Source: Pseudomonadota bacterium
Lineage (GTDB): Bacteria > Pseudomonadota > Gammaproteobacteria > UBA1113
Assembly: GCA_021778015.1 (NCBI GenBank)
Contig: JAJYCX010000012.1
Coordinates: forward strand, 1-64,000
DNA length: 64,000 bases
Direction of reading: 5' to 3'
This document shows positions 26,074-34,437 of the stretch, piece after piece (the first letter of the stretch is position 1; every line of letters starts with the position of its first letter). Under the pieces are notes generated by a model. It searched no databases. It was given only the letters and a program-made list of their open reading frames with translations, and was not told the origin of the DNA. The translations under genes and the position numbers were made by a program.

Positions 26074-27168
26074 TTAAGCTAGATCCAACTGAACACGCGC
26101 ATAGGGACCTTGTACACCGAAGTTTGAGGTACTATCATAATGCTCGCCTGGTTGAGCACCCTTGTTACTACCACCATTATTACCTATTGCATCGCCTAGA
26201 TACGGTTGATCCGAAATCACATTAAAGTAATTGGTTGCTTGCCAACCCAACTCAAAACCCAGTGCCGTATTAGCGTTAAAATCAACGGTATAATTTAAAC
26301 CTAAACGACCATCGATTTCAGGGATAACGCGCGTTTCAGAATAGTCTGCTACCGTTACTGTGCCCGAAGCGGGTCCAACGACTACATTGCCGCCAGTATA
26401 GTCCGTTACAGTTGCTGAGTTCTGCAATTTGTGTGAACCAATCAATGCTGACAAGCCTAAACGACCCCGTACAGAAAAGCCTTGGCCTAGATTCACTTGT
26501 GCATCACTACCAAAACGCGGACCTATACCACTGAAAGTGTTTTCAATCTTAGCGCTTTCAACTTGTGAGTAAAGACCATCAAAGTCCTGCCCGCCCGTAT
26601 AAGAGCCCGTGTCGTTGGTATTGATATAGGCATAACGTACACCGGCGAAGGGATGCAAGCGTATACGCGAACCTACATCCAGCTTTTGACCAAATACTAG
26701 ATCGCCAGCATCATAGCGGGTGTCCGTTTTCCCTTCAGCGGTTAGAAAAGCTAAGCCGGAAAAACTACTGTGCAAAGCACCGAAGGTATTGGTACTGGTA
26801 CTATCAGAGGCGGTACCATGCAAACCTTCATAGGCTAAAGTCACATCTCTACCGTTGCCAGGGAAAGCGTACGTAACATCCGCGCCAAACCACCAATCAT
26901 AACCTTCGGTCACCTTAGGATGAGTGATTGTACCGCCAGGGCCACTACCACTAAAAGTATCCGTGCTATAAGCTGCATAGGTAAAATCTTTGTTAGTGGG
27001 CTGCATTAACACTGCCATGACTCCAAAGGACCACATGCCGGATTGCTCTGGAGCGACCACATTCACGTCATTGGACACAGGCATAGGAGCGGTCTCGATA
27101 GTGCCAGCATAGGCGGAAGCACTAACTAAACCTAAAGCAAACAGAACTAAAGAAATCTTTGTCTTCAT
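26074..27168 (-). CDS. Legionella_OMP (Lpg1974-like) outer membrane protein, paralogue 1 (364 aa)
   Basis: A Sec signal peptide (KTKISLVLFALGLVSASAYA) is followed by the conserved start TIETAPMPVSND and WSFGVMAVLMQPTNKDF, then GADVTYAFPGNGRDVTLAYE. After a variable loop comes YDAGDLVFGQKLDVGSRIR with LHPFAGVRYAYI, then GIGPRFGSDAQVNLGQGFS, and the ending YFNVIS...FGVQGPYARVQLDLA. This block order defines the Legionella major-OMP-like family, beta-barrel porins of the outer membrane. The loops between blocks are long and Gly/Thr/Asn-rich, as expected of surface loops. AGAGGA precedes the ATG. It is the last intact member of a five-gene minus-strand series and the most distinct of the three members carrying PTNKxF. 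Confidence 0.9.
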   Translation of the reverse strand: MKTKISLVLFALGLVSASAYAGTIETAPMPVSNDVNVVAPEQSGMWSFGVMAVLMQPTNKDFTYAAYSTDTFSGSGPGGTITHPKVTEGYDWWFGADVTYAFPGNGRDVTLAYEGLHGTASDSTSTNTFGALHSSFSGLAFLTAEGKTDTRYDAGDLVFGQKLDVGSRIRLHPFAGVRYAYINTNDTGSYTGGQDFDGLYSQVESAKIENTFSGIGPRFGSDAQVNLGQGFSVRGRLGLSALIGSHKLQNSATVTDYTGGNVVVGPASGTVTVADYSETRVIPEIDGRLGLNYTVDFNANTALGFELGWQATNYFNVISDQPYLGDAIGNNGGSNKGAQPGEHYDSTSNFGVQGPYARVQLDLA

Positions 27169-27295
27169 GTTTAAAAATCCTCTTTTATTTGTAATAACTC
27201 AGGTTTATCTTAACAAAATCTTTTATCTGTTTGCAAGACAAAAGAAAAGGGCAGCTTGCACGGCCCTATCTTCTAGTCTTTTGACAAGCGATTGC

Positions 27296-28489
27296 TTACG
27301 ATACATCCAATTGTAGGCGTGCATACGGACCTTGTAGACCAAAGTTCGAAGTCGCATCGTAGTGTTGGTTACCGATAGTACTAGCAACACCAATACCGCT
27401 ACCGCCACTGTTGCCACCGCCAATCCCCGTAAGACCTAGGTTCACAGGATATTGATCGGAAACTACGTTAAAGTAGTTGGTCGCTTGCCAACCCGCTTCT
27501 ATGCCCAATGCCATACCCGAATTAAAGGCATAAGTGTAATTTAAACCTAAGCGACCGTCGATTTCAGGAATAACGCGAGTTTGCGAATCGGTGTTATTCT
27601 CAGCATTGAGAACACCTCCTGATTTGAAACCAGCACCACTACTACCATTATTATTAGGAGGAATTGTTATAATCGCCGTATTGGTTACACGCTGTGAACC
27701 GATCAACGCAGATAGACCTAGACGACCGCGTATGGAAAAACCTTGTCCTAGATTAATTTGTGCGTCACTCCCCAAACGTGGCCCTATGCCGTCGAATTGG
27801 TTTTCTAACGTAGAGTCTTCAGCTGTAGCCCCCGTACCCTCACCTTTGCTGCTGTTACCAAAAATAGGCACTACACCGTAATAAGTACCGCTATCGGTTA
27901 GATCTAGATGCGCATAACGCACACCGACAAAGGGATGCAACCGTATGCGCGACCCCACATCCAGCTTTTGACCAAACAACAAATCACCGGCATCATATTG
28001 GGTATCCGTCTCGCCCTGAGCATTTGTATACGGAAGCCCAGTAAAATCACTGACCAAACCTTGAATATGGCCGGTATTACCGCCACTAAATCCAGACGCA
28101 GTGCTATCCGTATCTGTACCATGCAAACCTTCATAGGCCAAGGTTACATCGCGACCATTGCCCGGAAAAGCATAGGTCACATCCGCTCCAAACCACCAAT
28201 CATAATTATCATCCACGCTGTGGTGCGTATCGCTACCGTCTATAACAGTAGGGGTACTACCACCACTATTGATACCTACAGCATTAACGCTATCCGCATA
28301 ATTGAAAGCTTTATTAGTTGGTTGCATCAACACAGCTGTTGCGCCAAAGGACCACATACCAGTTTGATCTGGCGCAGTTACATTAATGTCATTAGAAACA
28401 GGCATAGGAGTCGTATCAATAGTGCCCGCATAGGCGGAAGCATTGACTAACCCTAAACTTAAAAGCACTAAAGAAATCTTTGTCTTCAT
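27296..28489 (-). CDS. Legionella_OMP (Lpg1974-like) outer membrane protein, paralogue 2 (397 aa)
   Basis: The block order is as in paralogue 1, with signal KTKISLVLLSLGLVNASAYA. It is closest to paralogue 3: nearly all conserved blocks and much loop sequence are shared, including PTNKAFNYAD, GSDTHHSVDDNYDWW and the final loop SDQYPVNLGLTGIGGGNSGG. The differences are concentrated in loops around residues 55-75, 130-150, 205-235 and 270-300, so selection or recombination acts on the exposed parts. GAGGA precedes the ATG. A weak GGGC/GCCC hairpin (27249-27265) follows the gene. Confidence 0.9.
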   Translation of the reverse strand: MKTKISLVLLSLGLVNASAYAGTIDTTPMPVSNDINVTAPDQTGMWSFGATAVLMQPTNKAFNYADSVNAVGINSGGSTPTVIDGSDTHHSVDDNYDWWFGADVTYAFPGNGRDVTLAYEGLHGTDTDSTASGFSGGNTGHIQGLVSDFTGLPYTNAQGETDTQYDAGDLLFGQKLDVGSRIRLHPFVGVRYAHLDLTDSGTYYGVVPIFGNSSKGEGTGATAEDSTLENQFDGIGPRLGSDAQINLGQGFSIRGRLGLSALIGSQRVTNTAIITIPPNNNGSSGAGFKSGGVLNAENNTDSQTRVIPEIDGRLGLNYTYAFNSGMALGIEAGWQATNYFNVVSDQYPVNLGLTGIGGGNSGGSGIGVASTIGNQHYDATSNFGLQGPYARLQLDVS

Positions 28490-28567
28490 GTTTAAAAATC
28501 CTCTTTTATAGTAAAGCGCGGATTTATTTTAACAAATTTTTTTGTTTTTTATCAAGGCAAAAGAAAA

Positions 28568-28585
28568 GGGCAGCTTGCGCTGCCC
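28568..28585 (-). terminator. intrinsic terminator after OMP paralogue 3
   Basis: GGGCAGC pairs with GCTGCCC around TTGC. On the minus strand TTTTCTTTT follows. The same hairpin recurs after paralogues 4 and 5, so it was duplicated with the genes. Confidence 0.75.
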
Positions 28586-28627
28586 CATCCTCTAGTCTTT
28601 TGAAAAGGAAAATCAAAAAGCGATTGC

Positions 28628-29830
28628 TTATGATACATCCAATTGTAGACGCGCATACGGACCTTGTAGACCAAAGTTCGAAGTAGCATCGTAGTGTTGG
28701 TTACCAATAGCGCTAGCAGCACCAATACCGCCGCCGCCGCCGCCGCCGCCACCGTTGCCGCCGCCAATACCCGTAATACCTAGGTTCACAGGATATTGAT
28801 CGGAAACTACATTAAAGTAGTTGGTTGCTTGCCAACCGGCTTCTATACCCAAAGCCATACCCGAATTGAAGGCATAGGTGTAATTTAAACCTAAGCGACC
28901 GTCGATTTCAGGAATAACGCGAGTTTGTGAATCGGTATTATTTTCAGCATTAATAACGCCACCAGCATTAAACGTATTACCGCCATTATTAGTAGCAGGA
29001 ACCGTTATAACCGCCGTATTGGTAATCCGTTGTGAACCAATCAACGCAGACAGACCTAGGCGACCGCGTACGGAAAAGCCTTGTCCTAGATTGACTTGTA
29101 GATCACTGCCCAAACGTGGACCTACACCGTCGAATTGATTTTCTAGTGTAGAGCTTTCAGCTGAAGGTCCATTACCACCACCAGTACTGCCGCCGTTACC
29201 AAAAACAGGCACTTCACCGTAATAACTACCTGTATCGGTTACATCTAGATGCGCATAACGCACACCGACGAATGGGTGCAAGCGTACGCGCGATCCCACA
29301 TCGAGTTTTTGACCAAATACTAAATCACCAGCATCGTATTGGGTATCCGTTTTACCTTCAGCGTTGGTGTAAGGAAGCCCAGTAAAATCACTGACCATGC
29401 CCTTAATAGTACCGCCAGCAGCACCAAATCCAGGAGCTGCCGTACTATCGGTATCCGTGCCATGCAAACCTTCATAAGCCAAAGTTACATCGCGACCATT
29501 GCCTGGGAAAGCATAAGTCACATCAGCACCAAACCACCAATCGTAACCTTCATCCACACTGTTGTGCGTATCGCTACCGTTTATAACAGACGGGGTCGTA
29601 CCGCTGCCACTAGCACCGATAACATTAACGGTATCCGCGTAATTGAAAGCTTTGTTGGTTGGTTGCATTAACACAGCCGTTGCACCAAAGGACCACATGC
29701 CGGTTTGATCCGGTGCAGTCACATCAATGTCGTTAGAAACAGGCATAGGCGTAGTTTCAATAGTCCCTGCATAAGCAGAGGCACTGACTAGACCTAAACC
29801 TAAAAGCACTAAAGAAATCTTAGTCTTCAT
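28628..29830 (-). CDS. Legionella_OMP (Lpg1974-like) outer membrane protein, paralogue 3 (400 aa)
   Basis: This is a near-duplicate of paralogue 2 with signal KTKISLVLLGLGLVSASAYA. It has the same barrel blocks (GADVTYAFPGNGRD, FGQKLDVGSRVRLHPFVGVR, GPRLGSDLQVNLGQGFS, GPYARLQLDVS). Its last surface loop contains a run of Gly encoded by a (GCC/GGC)n tract at 28728-28750, so loop length may vary by slippage without loss of frame. The predicted porin or adhesin role is inferred from the family. The protein ends in Val-Ser rather than the aromatic residue usual for BAM-assembled barrels, and the other copies end likewise (Val-Ala or Leu-Ala). Confidence 0.9.
   Translation of the reverse strand: MKTKISLVLLGLGLVSASAYAGTIETTPMPVSNDIDVTAPDQTGMWSFGATAVLMQPTNKAFNYADTVNVIGASGSGTTPSVINGSDTHNSVDEGYDWWFGADVTYAFPGNGRDVTLAYEGLHGTDTDSTAAPGFGAAGGTIKGMVSDFTGLPYTNAEGKTDTQYDAGDLVFGQKLDVGSRVRLHPFVGVRYAHLDVTDTGSYYGEVPVFGNGGSTGGGNGPSAESSTLENQFDGVGPRLGSDLQVNLGQGFSVRGRLGLSALIGSQRITNTAVITVPATNNGGNTFNAGGVINAENNTDSQTRVIPEIDGRLGLNYTYAFNSGMALGIEAGWQATNYFNVVSDQYPVNLGITGIGGGNGGGGGGGGGIGAASAIGNQHYDATSNFGLQGPYARLQLDVS
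28728..28750. repeat. CCG trinucleotide tract in an OMP loop
   Basis: About seven and a half perfect CCG units encode consecutive glycines in paralogue 3; the sister gene at 27296-28489 has an interrupted version. A three-base unit can change length without a frameshift. Confidence 0.85.
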
Positions 29831-29987
29831 ATTTAAATCATCCTCTTGATTAGTAATATCACAAGAGCCACTTTACTCAATTTTCGGCTTTATATACAAG
29901 CCATTATTTGTTATTATTTTGTTTTTTGAGAAAAATCTTACGATTACTGACTTAAATTTAAACTTTTTGTTTGGATAAAAAAGAAAA

Positions 29988-30005
29988 GGGCAGCTTATGC
30001 TGCCC
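29988..30005 (-). terminator. intrinsic terminator after OMP paralogue 4
   Basis: GGGCAGC/GCTGCCC stem with a TTAT loop (as read on the plus strand), followed on the minus strand by TTTTCTTTTTT. Confidence 0.75.
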
Positions 30006-30045
30006 TATCCTTAGTCTAGAAAAGGAAGATCCTTGGCCTTAGAGC

Positions 30046-31170
30046 CTATGCAACATCAAATTGTAGACGTGCATATGGACCTTGTAACGCAAAATTTGCA
30101 GTATTGGCATTGGCATTTATGCTAGAGTTAAAGTAGTTCTCTGCTTGCCAACCCGCTTCTACTCCCAATGCCATATCGGTATCAAAAGCATAGGTGTAGG
30201 CCAAAGCCAAACGACCATCAATTTCAGGAACAACGCGTGTTTGCGAATCAGTATCAGCAGATTGTGCATCTGTAGCAACTAAAGTGCCCGCAGTAGCGCC
30301 TGTAGTACCGTAGTATGAATCTATGAAAGAATTATTGGCATCACGTGTACCAATTAATGCGGATAAACCCAAACGGCCGCGTACGGAGAAGCCTTGGCCT
30401 AAATTCACTTGTGCATCACTACCGAAACGTGGGCCTATGCCGTTGAAAGTACTGTTCAACTTACCAACTTCAGTAATATCATACGTTGTTGCGGGTGATC
30501 GCGATGAAGTTGCAGTGGTATAGGTTCCCGCATAATTGCCAGTACCCTGTAGATTAATGTGTGCATAACGCACGCCAGCGAAAGGATGTAAGCGTACACG
30601 CGAACCTACATCAAGCTTTTGACCGAATAGTAAATCACCTGCATCGTAGTTAGTCTCTACTTTGCCACTAGCATCTGTGAAAGTTCCACCATCCACATTA
30701 TAGCTTCCCAGCGTATTAGTCGAATAGCGAAATGGGCTGGCCAAGGAACCTGCGGAAGTGCCACCCGTAATAGAATCAAAGCGCGGGACTGCAGAATCGG
30801 TGCTATTGGTATTGGAACTGTGCATGCCTTCATAAGCTACCATAACATCGCGACCATTGCCTGGAAAGGCATAGGTTATATCAGCGCCAAACCACCAATT
30901 GTAATTTTGACCCACTCCATTTTTACTGATATCGCCCGCCGTCTCGCCATTCGTAGTGGCACTGTCAAGACTATTAGCGTAATTCAACCCGCCTCCTATA
31001 GGTTGCATCAGCAAAGCGGTTACACCAAAGGACCACATATCGCTTTGATCGGGTGCTGTGACATTAATGTCATTAGATACTGGCATAGGAGCAGTCTCGA
31101 TAGTGCCGGCATAGGCAGAAGCACTTGCTAAACCCATAGCCAGCAAAATTAAAGAAATTTTAGTTTTCAT
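30046..31170 (-). CDS. Legionella_OMP (Lpg1974-like) outer membrane protein, paralogue 4 (374 aa)
   Basis: It shares the family blocks but forms a subgroup with paralogue 5. Both have QPIGG after WSFGVTALLM, an NYNWWFGAD block, HSSNTNSTDSAV, FRYSTN/FDYTAN loops, GTRxANNSF-type segments and AENYFNS near the end. The signal is KTKISLILLAMGLASASAYA. I start at ATG 31170, which gives the same N-terminus as the paralogues; the frame is open 11 codons upstream. AAAGGA lies about ten bases before the ATG. The conserved motif AAATCTTATGCATTTTGTTT lies about 100 bases upstream. Confidence 0.9.
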   Translation of the reverse strand: MKTKISLILLAMGLASASAYAGTIETAPMPVSNDINVTAPDQSDMWSFGVTALLMQPIGGGLNYANSLDSATTNGETAGDISKNGVGQNYNWWFGADITYAFPGNGRDVMVAYEGMHSSNTNSTDSAVPRFDSITGGTSAGSLASPFRYSTNTLGSYNVDGGTFTDASGKVETNYDAGDLLFGQKLDVGSRVRLHPFAGVRYAHINLQGTGNYAGTYTTATSSRSPATTYDITEVGKLNSTFNGIGPRFGSDAQVNLGQGFSVRGRLGLSALIGTRDANNSFIDSYYGTTGATAGTLVATDAQSADTDSQTRVVPEIDGRLALAYTYAFDTDMALGVEAGWQAENYFNSSINANANTANFALQGPYARLQFDVA

Positions 31171-31271
31171 GTTATAAATCATCCTTTTGATTAGTAAAAG
31201 CACTCCAAATAGTAATAATTTTCTCTGCCTGGTTACAAGTGTCCCATTGCCTGAAACTCAGGTCTAAAGAA

Positions 31272-31291
31272 AAATCTTATGCATTTTGTTT
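31272..31291 (-). promoter_or_regulatory. conserved upstream element of OMP paralogue 4
   Basis: AAATCTTATGCATTTTGTTT is identical in position-equivalent DNA upstream of paralogue 5 (32632-32651), about 100 and 120 bases before the start codons. A weaker version (AAAATCTTACGATTACTG) lies upstream of paralogue 3 near 29932. It contains the palindrome ATGCAT. It may be a regulator site or part of the promoter, or simply duplicated with the gene. Confidence 0.45.
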
Positions 31292-31327
31292 GTTATTTTC
31301 GCTTATTTTGTTGACTGCAAAAGAAAA

Positions 31328-31345
31328 GGGCAGCTTGCGCTGCCC
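31328..31345 (-). terminator. intrinsic terminator after OMP paralogue 5
   Basis: GGGCAGC/GCTGCCC stem around TTGC, followed on the minus strand by TTTTCTTTTGC. It is identical in the stem to those after paralogues 3 and 4. Confidence 0.75.
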
Positions 31346-31390
31346 TATCCTCTAGTCTCGAAAAGGAAGATCAACAAGTGACCTTAGAAC

Positions 31391-32509
31391 CTATGCAACA
31401 TCAAATTGTAGACGTGCATATGGACCTTGTAGAGCGAAGTCTGCAGAATTACCGTTTACATCTATAGTAGAGTTAAAGTAATTCTCTGCTTGCCAGCCTG
31501 CTTCTATTCCCAACGCCATGTTGTTAGCGAAATCGTAGGTGTAGTTTAAGCCTAAACGACCATCAATTTCAGGAACAACGCGAGTTTGTGAATCCGTATC
31601 AGCAGATTGTGCATCTGTACCAATTAAAGTACCCGCAGTAGTGTAGTATGAATCTACAAAAGAATTGTCGGCCTTGCGTGTACCAATTAATGCGGATAAA
31701 CCCAAACGACCGCGTACGGAGAAACCTTGGCCTAAATTCACTTGCGCATCACTACCGAAACGTGGACCTATACCATTGAAAGTGCTATTCAACTGAGCTT
31801 CTTCAGCGATATTAGCTGTCACTGGTATGGATGCTGAGCCTACTAAAGTGGTAAAAGTTCCAGCGTAGTCGCCAGTATTCTTTTGGTTAATGTACGCATA
31901 ACGCACACCAGCAAAAGGATGTAAACGTACACGCGAACCTACATCTAGCTTTTGACCAAATAGTAAATCGCCAGCATCATAGTTAGTCTCTACTTTGCCG
32001 CTAGCTTCTGTAAACGTTCCACCATTCGCGCTATAGCTGCCAGCAGGACTATTGGCTGTATAATCAAATGGGCTAGCCAAAGAGCCTGCAAAGGTATCAC
32101 CAAAAACATTGGTGCGCCCAACTGCAGAATCCGTGCTATTCGTGTTTGAACTGTGCATGCCTTCATATGCCAAAGTCACATCGCGACCATGTCCTGGGAA
32201 AGCATAAGTTACATCCGCACCAAACCACCAATTGTAGTTTTGATCAACCGTGTTCGCATCTATACTACCAACTGTAGTTGGATTCGTAATCGAAGCATTA
32301 CTGCTCAAGCTATCTGCATAATCAAAAGTACCGCCTATAGGTTGCATCAGCAAAGCTGTTACGCCAAAAGACCACATACCGCTTTGATCGGGTGCAGTGA
32401 CATCGATGTCGCTAGAAACAGGCATAGGAACTGTTTCGACAGTGCCGGCATAGGCAGAAGCACTTGCTAAACCCATAGCCAACAACATTAAAGAAATTTT
32501 AGTTTTCAT
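31391..32509 (-). CDS. Legionella_OMP (Lpg1974-like) outer membrane protein, paralogue 5 (372 aa)
   Basis: This is the sister of paralogue 4, with signal KTKISLMLLAMGLASASAYA, TVETVPMPVSSDID and the same block order. It differs from paralogue 4 mainly in the loops at about 60-80, 120-150 and 210-230. The start at ATG 32509 is chosen by alignment with the other copies; six further codons upstream are open. GAGGA lies about ten bases before the ATG. It is the first gene of the minus-strand series of five. Its upstream region 32510-32841 holds the conserved AAATCTTATGCAT element and otherwise AT-rich DNA without a gene. Confidence 0.9.
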   Translation of the reverse strand: MKTKISLMLLAMGLASASAYAGTVETVPMPVSSDIDVTAPDQSGMWSFGVTALLMQPIGGTFDYADSLSSNASITNPTTVGSIDANTVDQNYNWWFGADVTYAFPGHGRDVTLAYEGMHSSNTNSTDSAVGRTNVFGDTFAGSLASPFDYTANSPAGSYSANGGTFTEASGKVETNYDAGDLLFGQKLDVGSRVRLHPFAGVRYAYINQKNTGDYAGTFTTLVGSASIPVTANIAEEAQLNSTFNGIGPRFGSDAQVNLGQGFSVRGRLGLSALIGTRKADNSFVDSYYTTAGTLIGTDAQSADTDSQTRVVPEIDGRLGLNYTYDFANNMALGIEAGWQAENYFNSTIDVNGNSADFALQGPYARLQFDVA

Positions 32510-32631
32510 GTTATAAATCATCCTCATAAGTTAAAGAAACCACACCCCCTATTGTAGAGCTTTTCCTATGTTTTGCAAGGATTTCTTAAGGAAATTTTAA
32601 GTTTTAGTGAAAAAAAATTTTTTTCTGAGAT

Positions 32632-32651
32632 AAATCTTATGCATTTTGTTT
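32632..32651 (-). promoter_or_regulatory. conserved upstream element of OMP paralogue 5
   Basis: The second identical copy of AAATCTTATGCATTTTGTTT, followed by TATAATTTTT on the plus strand. It lies within a long AT-rich stretch with no other visible feature. Confidence 0.45.
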
Positions 32652-32841
32652 ATAATTTTTACTATTTTGAGTTGTAGAGTGGTTATTTTTTATTTTTGTT
32701 CAGCCTTTGACTATTTTCAGAAATGCATGCTTTGTTTAAATGTAAGGCGGAATAACGGTGAGTAAGTGGGGGTTACAATTATATAGCTATATTCTTTTGT
32801 TAACCGGTCGGTTCTTGTGAGCCGTTTATGTTTCCCCAAAA

Positions 32842-32867
32842 AAAACGCCGGGAGGTCCCGGCGTTTT
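32842..32867 (-). terminator. terminator after OMP paralogue 6, possibly bidirectional
   Basis: AAAACGCCGGGA pairs with TCCCGGCGTTTT around a two-base loop. The minus strand continues into a run of eight T. The stem is almost the same as that after paralogue 7 at 35.55 kb. Confidence 0.9.
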
Positions 32868-32893
32868 AAAACAAACATTTCTTCTACAAGAAA

Positions 32894-34000
32894 CTATGCT
32901 ACATCCAATTGAATGCGTGCATAAGGACCTTGCATAAAGAAGTCGGTGTACTCCGTAGAAGTATCTACTGTACTAATAGTGCTATTTTCTATAGCATTAA
33001 AGTAATTAGTTACTTGGTAACCTACTTCAAAACCTAGACCATAGCCATTATTAAAGTCGGCATGATACATGGCAGCTAACTTGGCATCAGCTTCAGGAAC
33101 TACACGAGTATTGGTGTCTACATCGTGGTCTGTATCGCTTATACTGTTCAAAGAAACCACACCACTAGTGGATGTGTAATTTGCTGTAGTATAGTCATCT
33201 TCTACATCCATACTGCCTACTAGCAAGGAAACACCCAAAGTACCGCGTAAAGAGAAACCAGAACCTAAGTTCACTGCAGCATCACTACCCAAACGGGGGC
33301 CTGCTCCGCTGAAAGTAGATTTTATAGTCTGGCTATCAGCTTGCTGAACATATTCAGTGTTAGGAGTCACGGATGAGTCAATAGCATCCCTTGTGTAATC
33401 CCCTGTAGCCTTATAATCTATGTACGAATAACGTACGCCCGCGAAAGGATGCAGTGTAATACGGCTGCCTGCAGTAATCACTTGACCGAAAGTTAAGTCT
33501 GCGGAATCGTAGTTAGTTTTCACTTCACCAGTGGCGTCAGTATAATTACCTCTGCCAAAACTGCCCTTACCAAACGCAGAAGCTCCTGGCGCACTTATAC
33601 CAGCCAGCGTATTGTCGTCGGTAGAAGCTGAATCACTGTCACTAGTGTTCAATTGTGTAAATGCTAAGGTTACATCACGACCATCACCTGGGAAATGATA
33701 GGTGATATCTGCGCCCCAACCCCAATCGTTATCCGAACCCACAGCATAGGTGTTCACTTGATTTTGAGTCGAGTTAGGCACAAGACCGGCAGGGGCCGCT
33801 TGTTGCTCTAAGGCATAATTAAAATCATTATTAGGTTGGAAATAATTAGCTTGCAATCCAAAAGACCAGGAACCTTCTTGATGAGGTGCCATTAAATCCA
33901 CGCCGGAGGCTATAGGTAATGGCACATCGGCTGGACCAGCAGCCAGTGCAGCAGTACTGCCTAAAATAGCCACTAAACATAAAGTTACTTTTTTCAACAT
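32894..34000 (-). CDS. Legionella_OMP (Lpg1974-like) outer membrane protein, paralogue 6 (368 aa)
   Basis: It belongs with paralogue 7 to a second subfamily, marked by signal LKKVTLCLVAILGSTAALAA, then VDLMAPHQEGSWSFGLQANYF. It also has WGWGADITYHFPGDGRDV, the FTQLNTSDSDS loop, NYDSADLTFGQV, GSRITLHPFAGVRYSYID, SGAGPRLGSDAAVNLG and FMQGPYARIQLDVA. I start at ATG 34000 because the signal peptide begins there and AAGGAAG lies upstream; 19 more codons are open. It is divergent from its closest relative, paralogue 7. A strong hairpin terminator follows. Confidence 0.9.
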   Translation of the reverse strand: MLKKVTLCLVAILGSTAALAAGPADVPLPIASGVDLMAPHQEGSWSFGLQANYFQPNNDFNYALEQQAAPAGLVPNSTQNQVNTYAVGSDNDWGWGADITYHFPGDGRDVTLAFTQLNTSDSDSASTDDNTLAGISAPGASAFGKGSFGRGNYTDATGEVKTNYDSADLTFGQVITAGSRITLHPFAGVRYSYIDYKATGDYTRDAIDSSVTPNTEYVQQADSQTIKSTFSGAGPRLGSDAAVNLGSGFSLRGTLGVSLLVGSMDVEDDYTTANYTSTSGVVSLNSISDTDHDVDTNTRVVPEADAKLAAMYHADFNNGYGLGFEVGYQVTNYFNAIENSTISTVDTSTEYTDFFMQGPYARIQLDVA

Positions 34001-34437
34001 TGCTTTTATCTTCCTTTTCAAATTTACATTAAGCCAGATGTTGCCAGTATGCCGCACAACTTTCTCGCCCTATCGATACCACTCACACGATATGCTTTCT
34101 TTAAAAGCAAAATCACATCAGCAATAAAATTTGTGTACAGTACGCAACCAAAACATTTTAAGACTAGTTAAAATATTCGTTTCTACGCACTTACAAAACC
34201 ATCTTAATACGAAAAAATAATAAATAACAACTCTTTTTTTTAAAATAGGGGTCTTTTTTGTAAATATTTTCGCTTCCCCTTTATTTCTGTTTGTTTTAAG
34301 AACAAAAACTGCAAGCCACTAAAATAATTAACCTTTTTTGTATTCATATAGTTAAATAACTTGCCAGCCTCACAACATATTGATATGCTGGATTGCTGTC
34401 ATAGCATACCTTTTATTTAACAGAGGAAAATAAACTG
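34001..34437. other. divergent control region between OMP paralogues 6 and 7
   Basis: These 437 bases contain no gene. They are very AT-rich with several T and A runs. I could not pick a convincing -35/-10 pair for either gene. The only clear local signal is the GAGGA ribosome-binding site before ATG 34438. A shared regulator for both genes is possible but no site is evident. Confidence 0.5.

Noticed and set aside
27908..28450. 180-codon plus-strand open frame inside an OMP gene
   Set aside because: It is antisense to OMP paralogue 2. Shorter frames of the same kind occur antisense to the other copies because their codon use is shared, so it is a shadow of a conserved gene.
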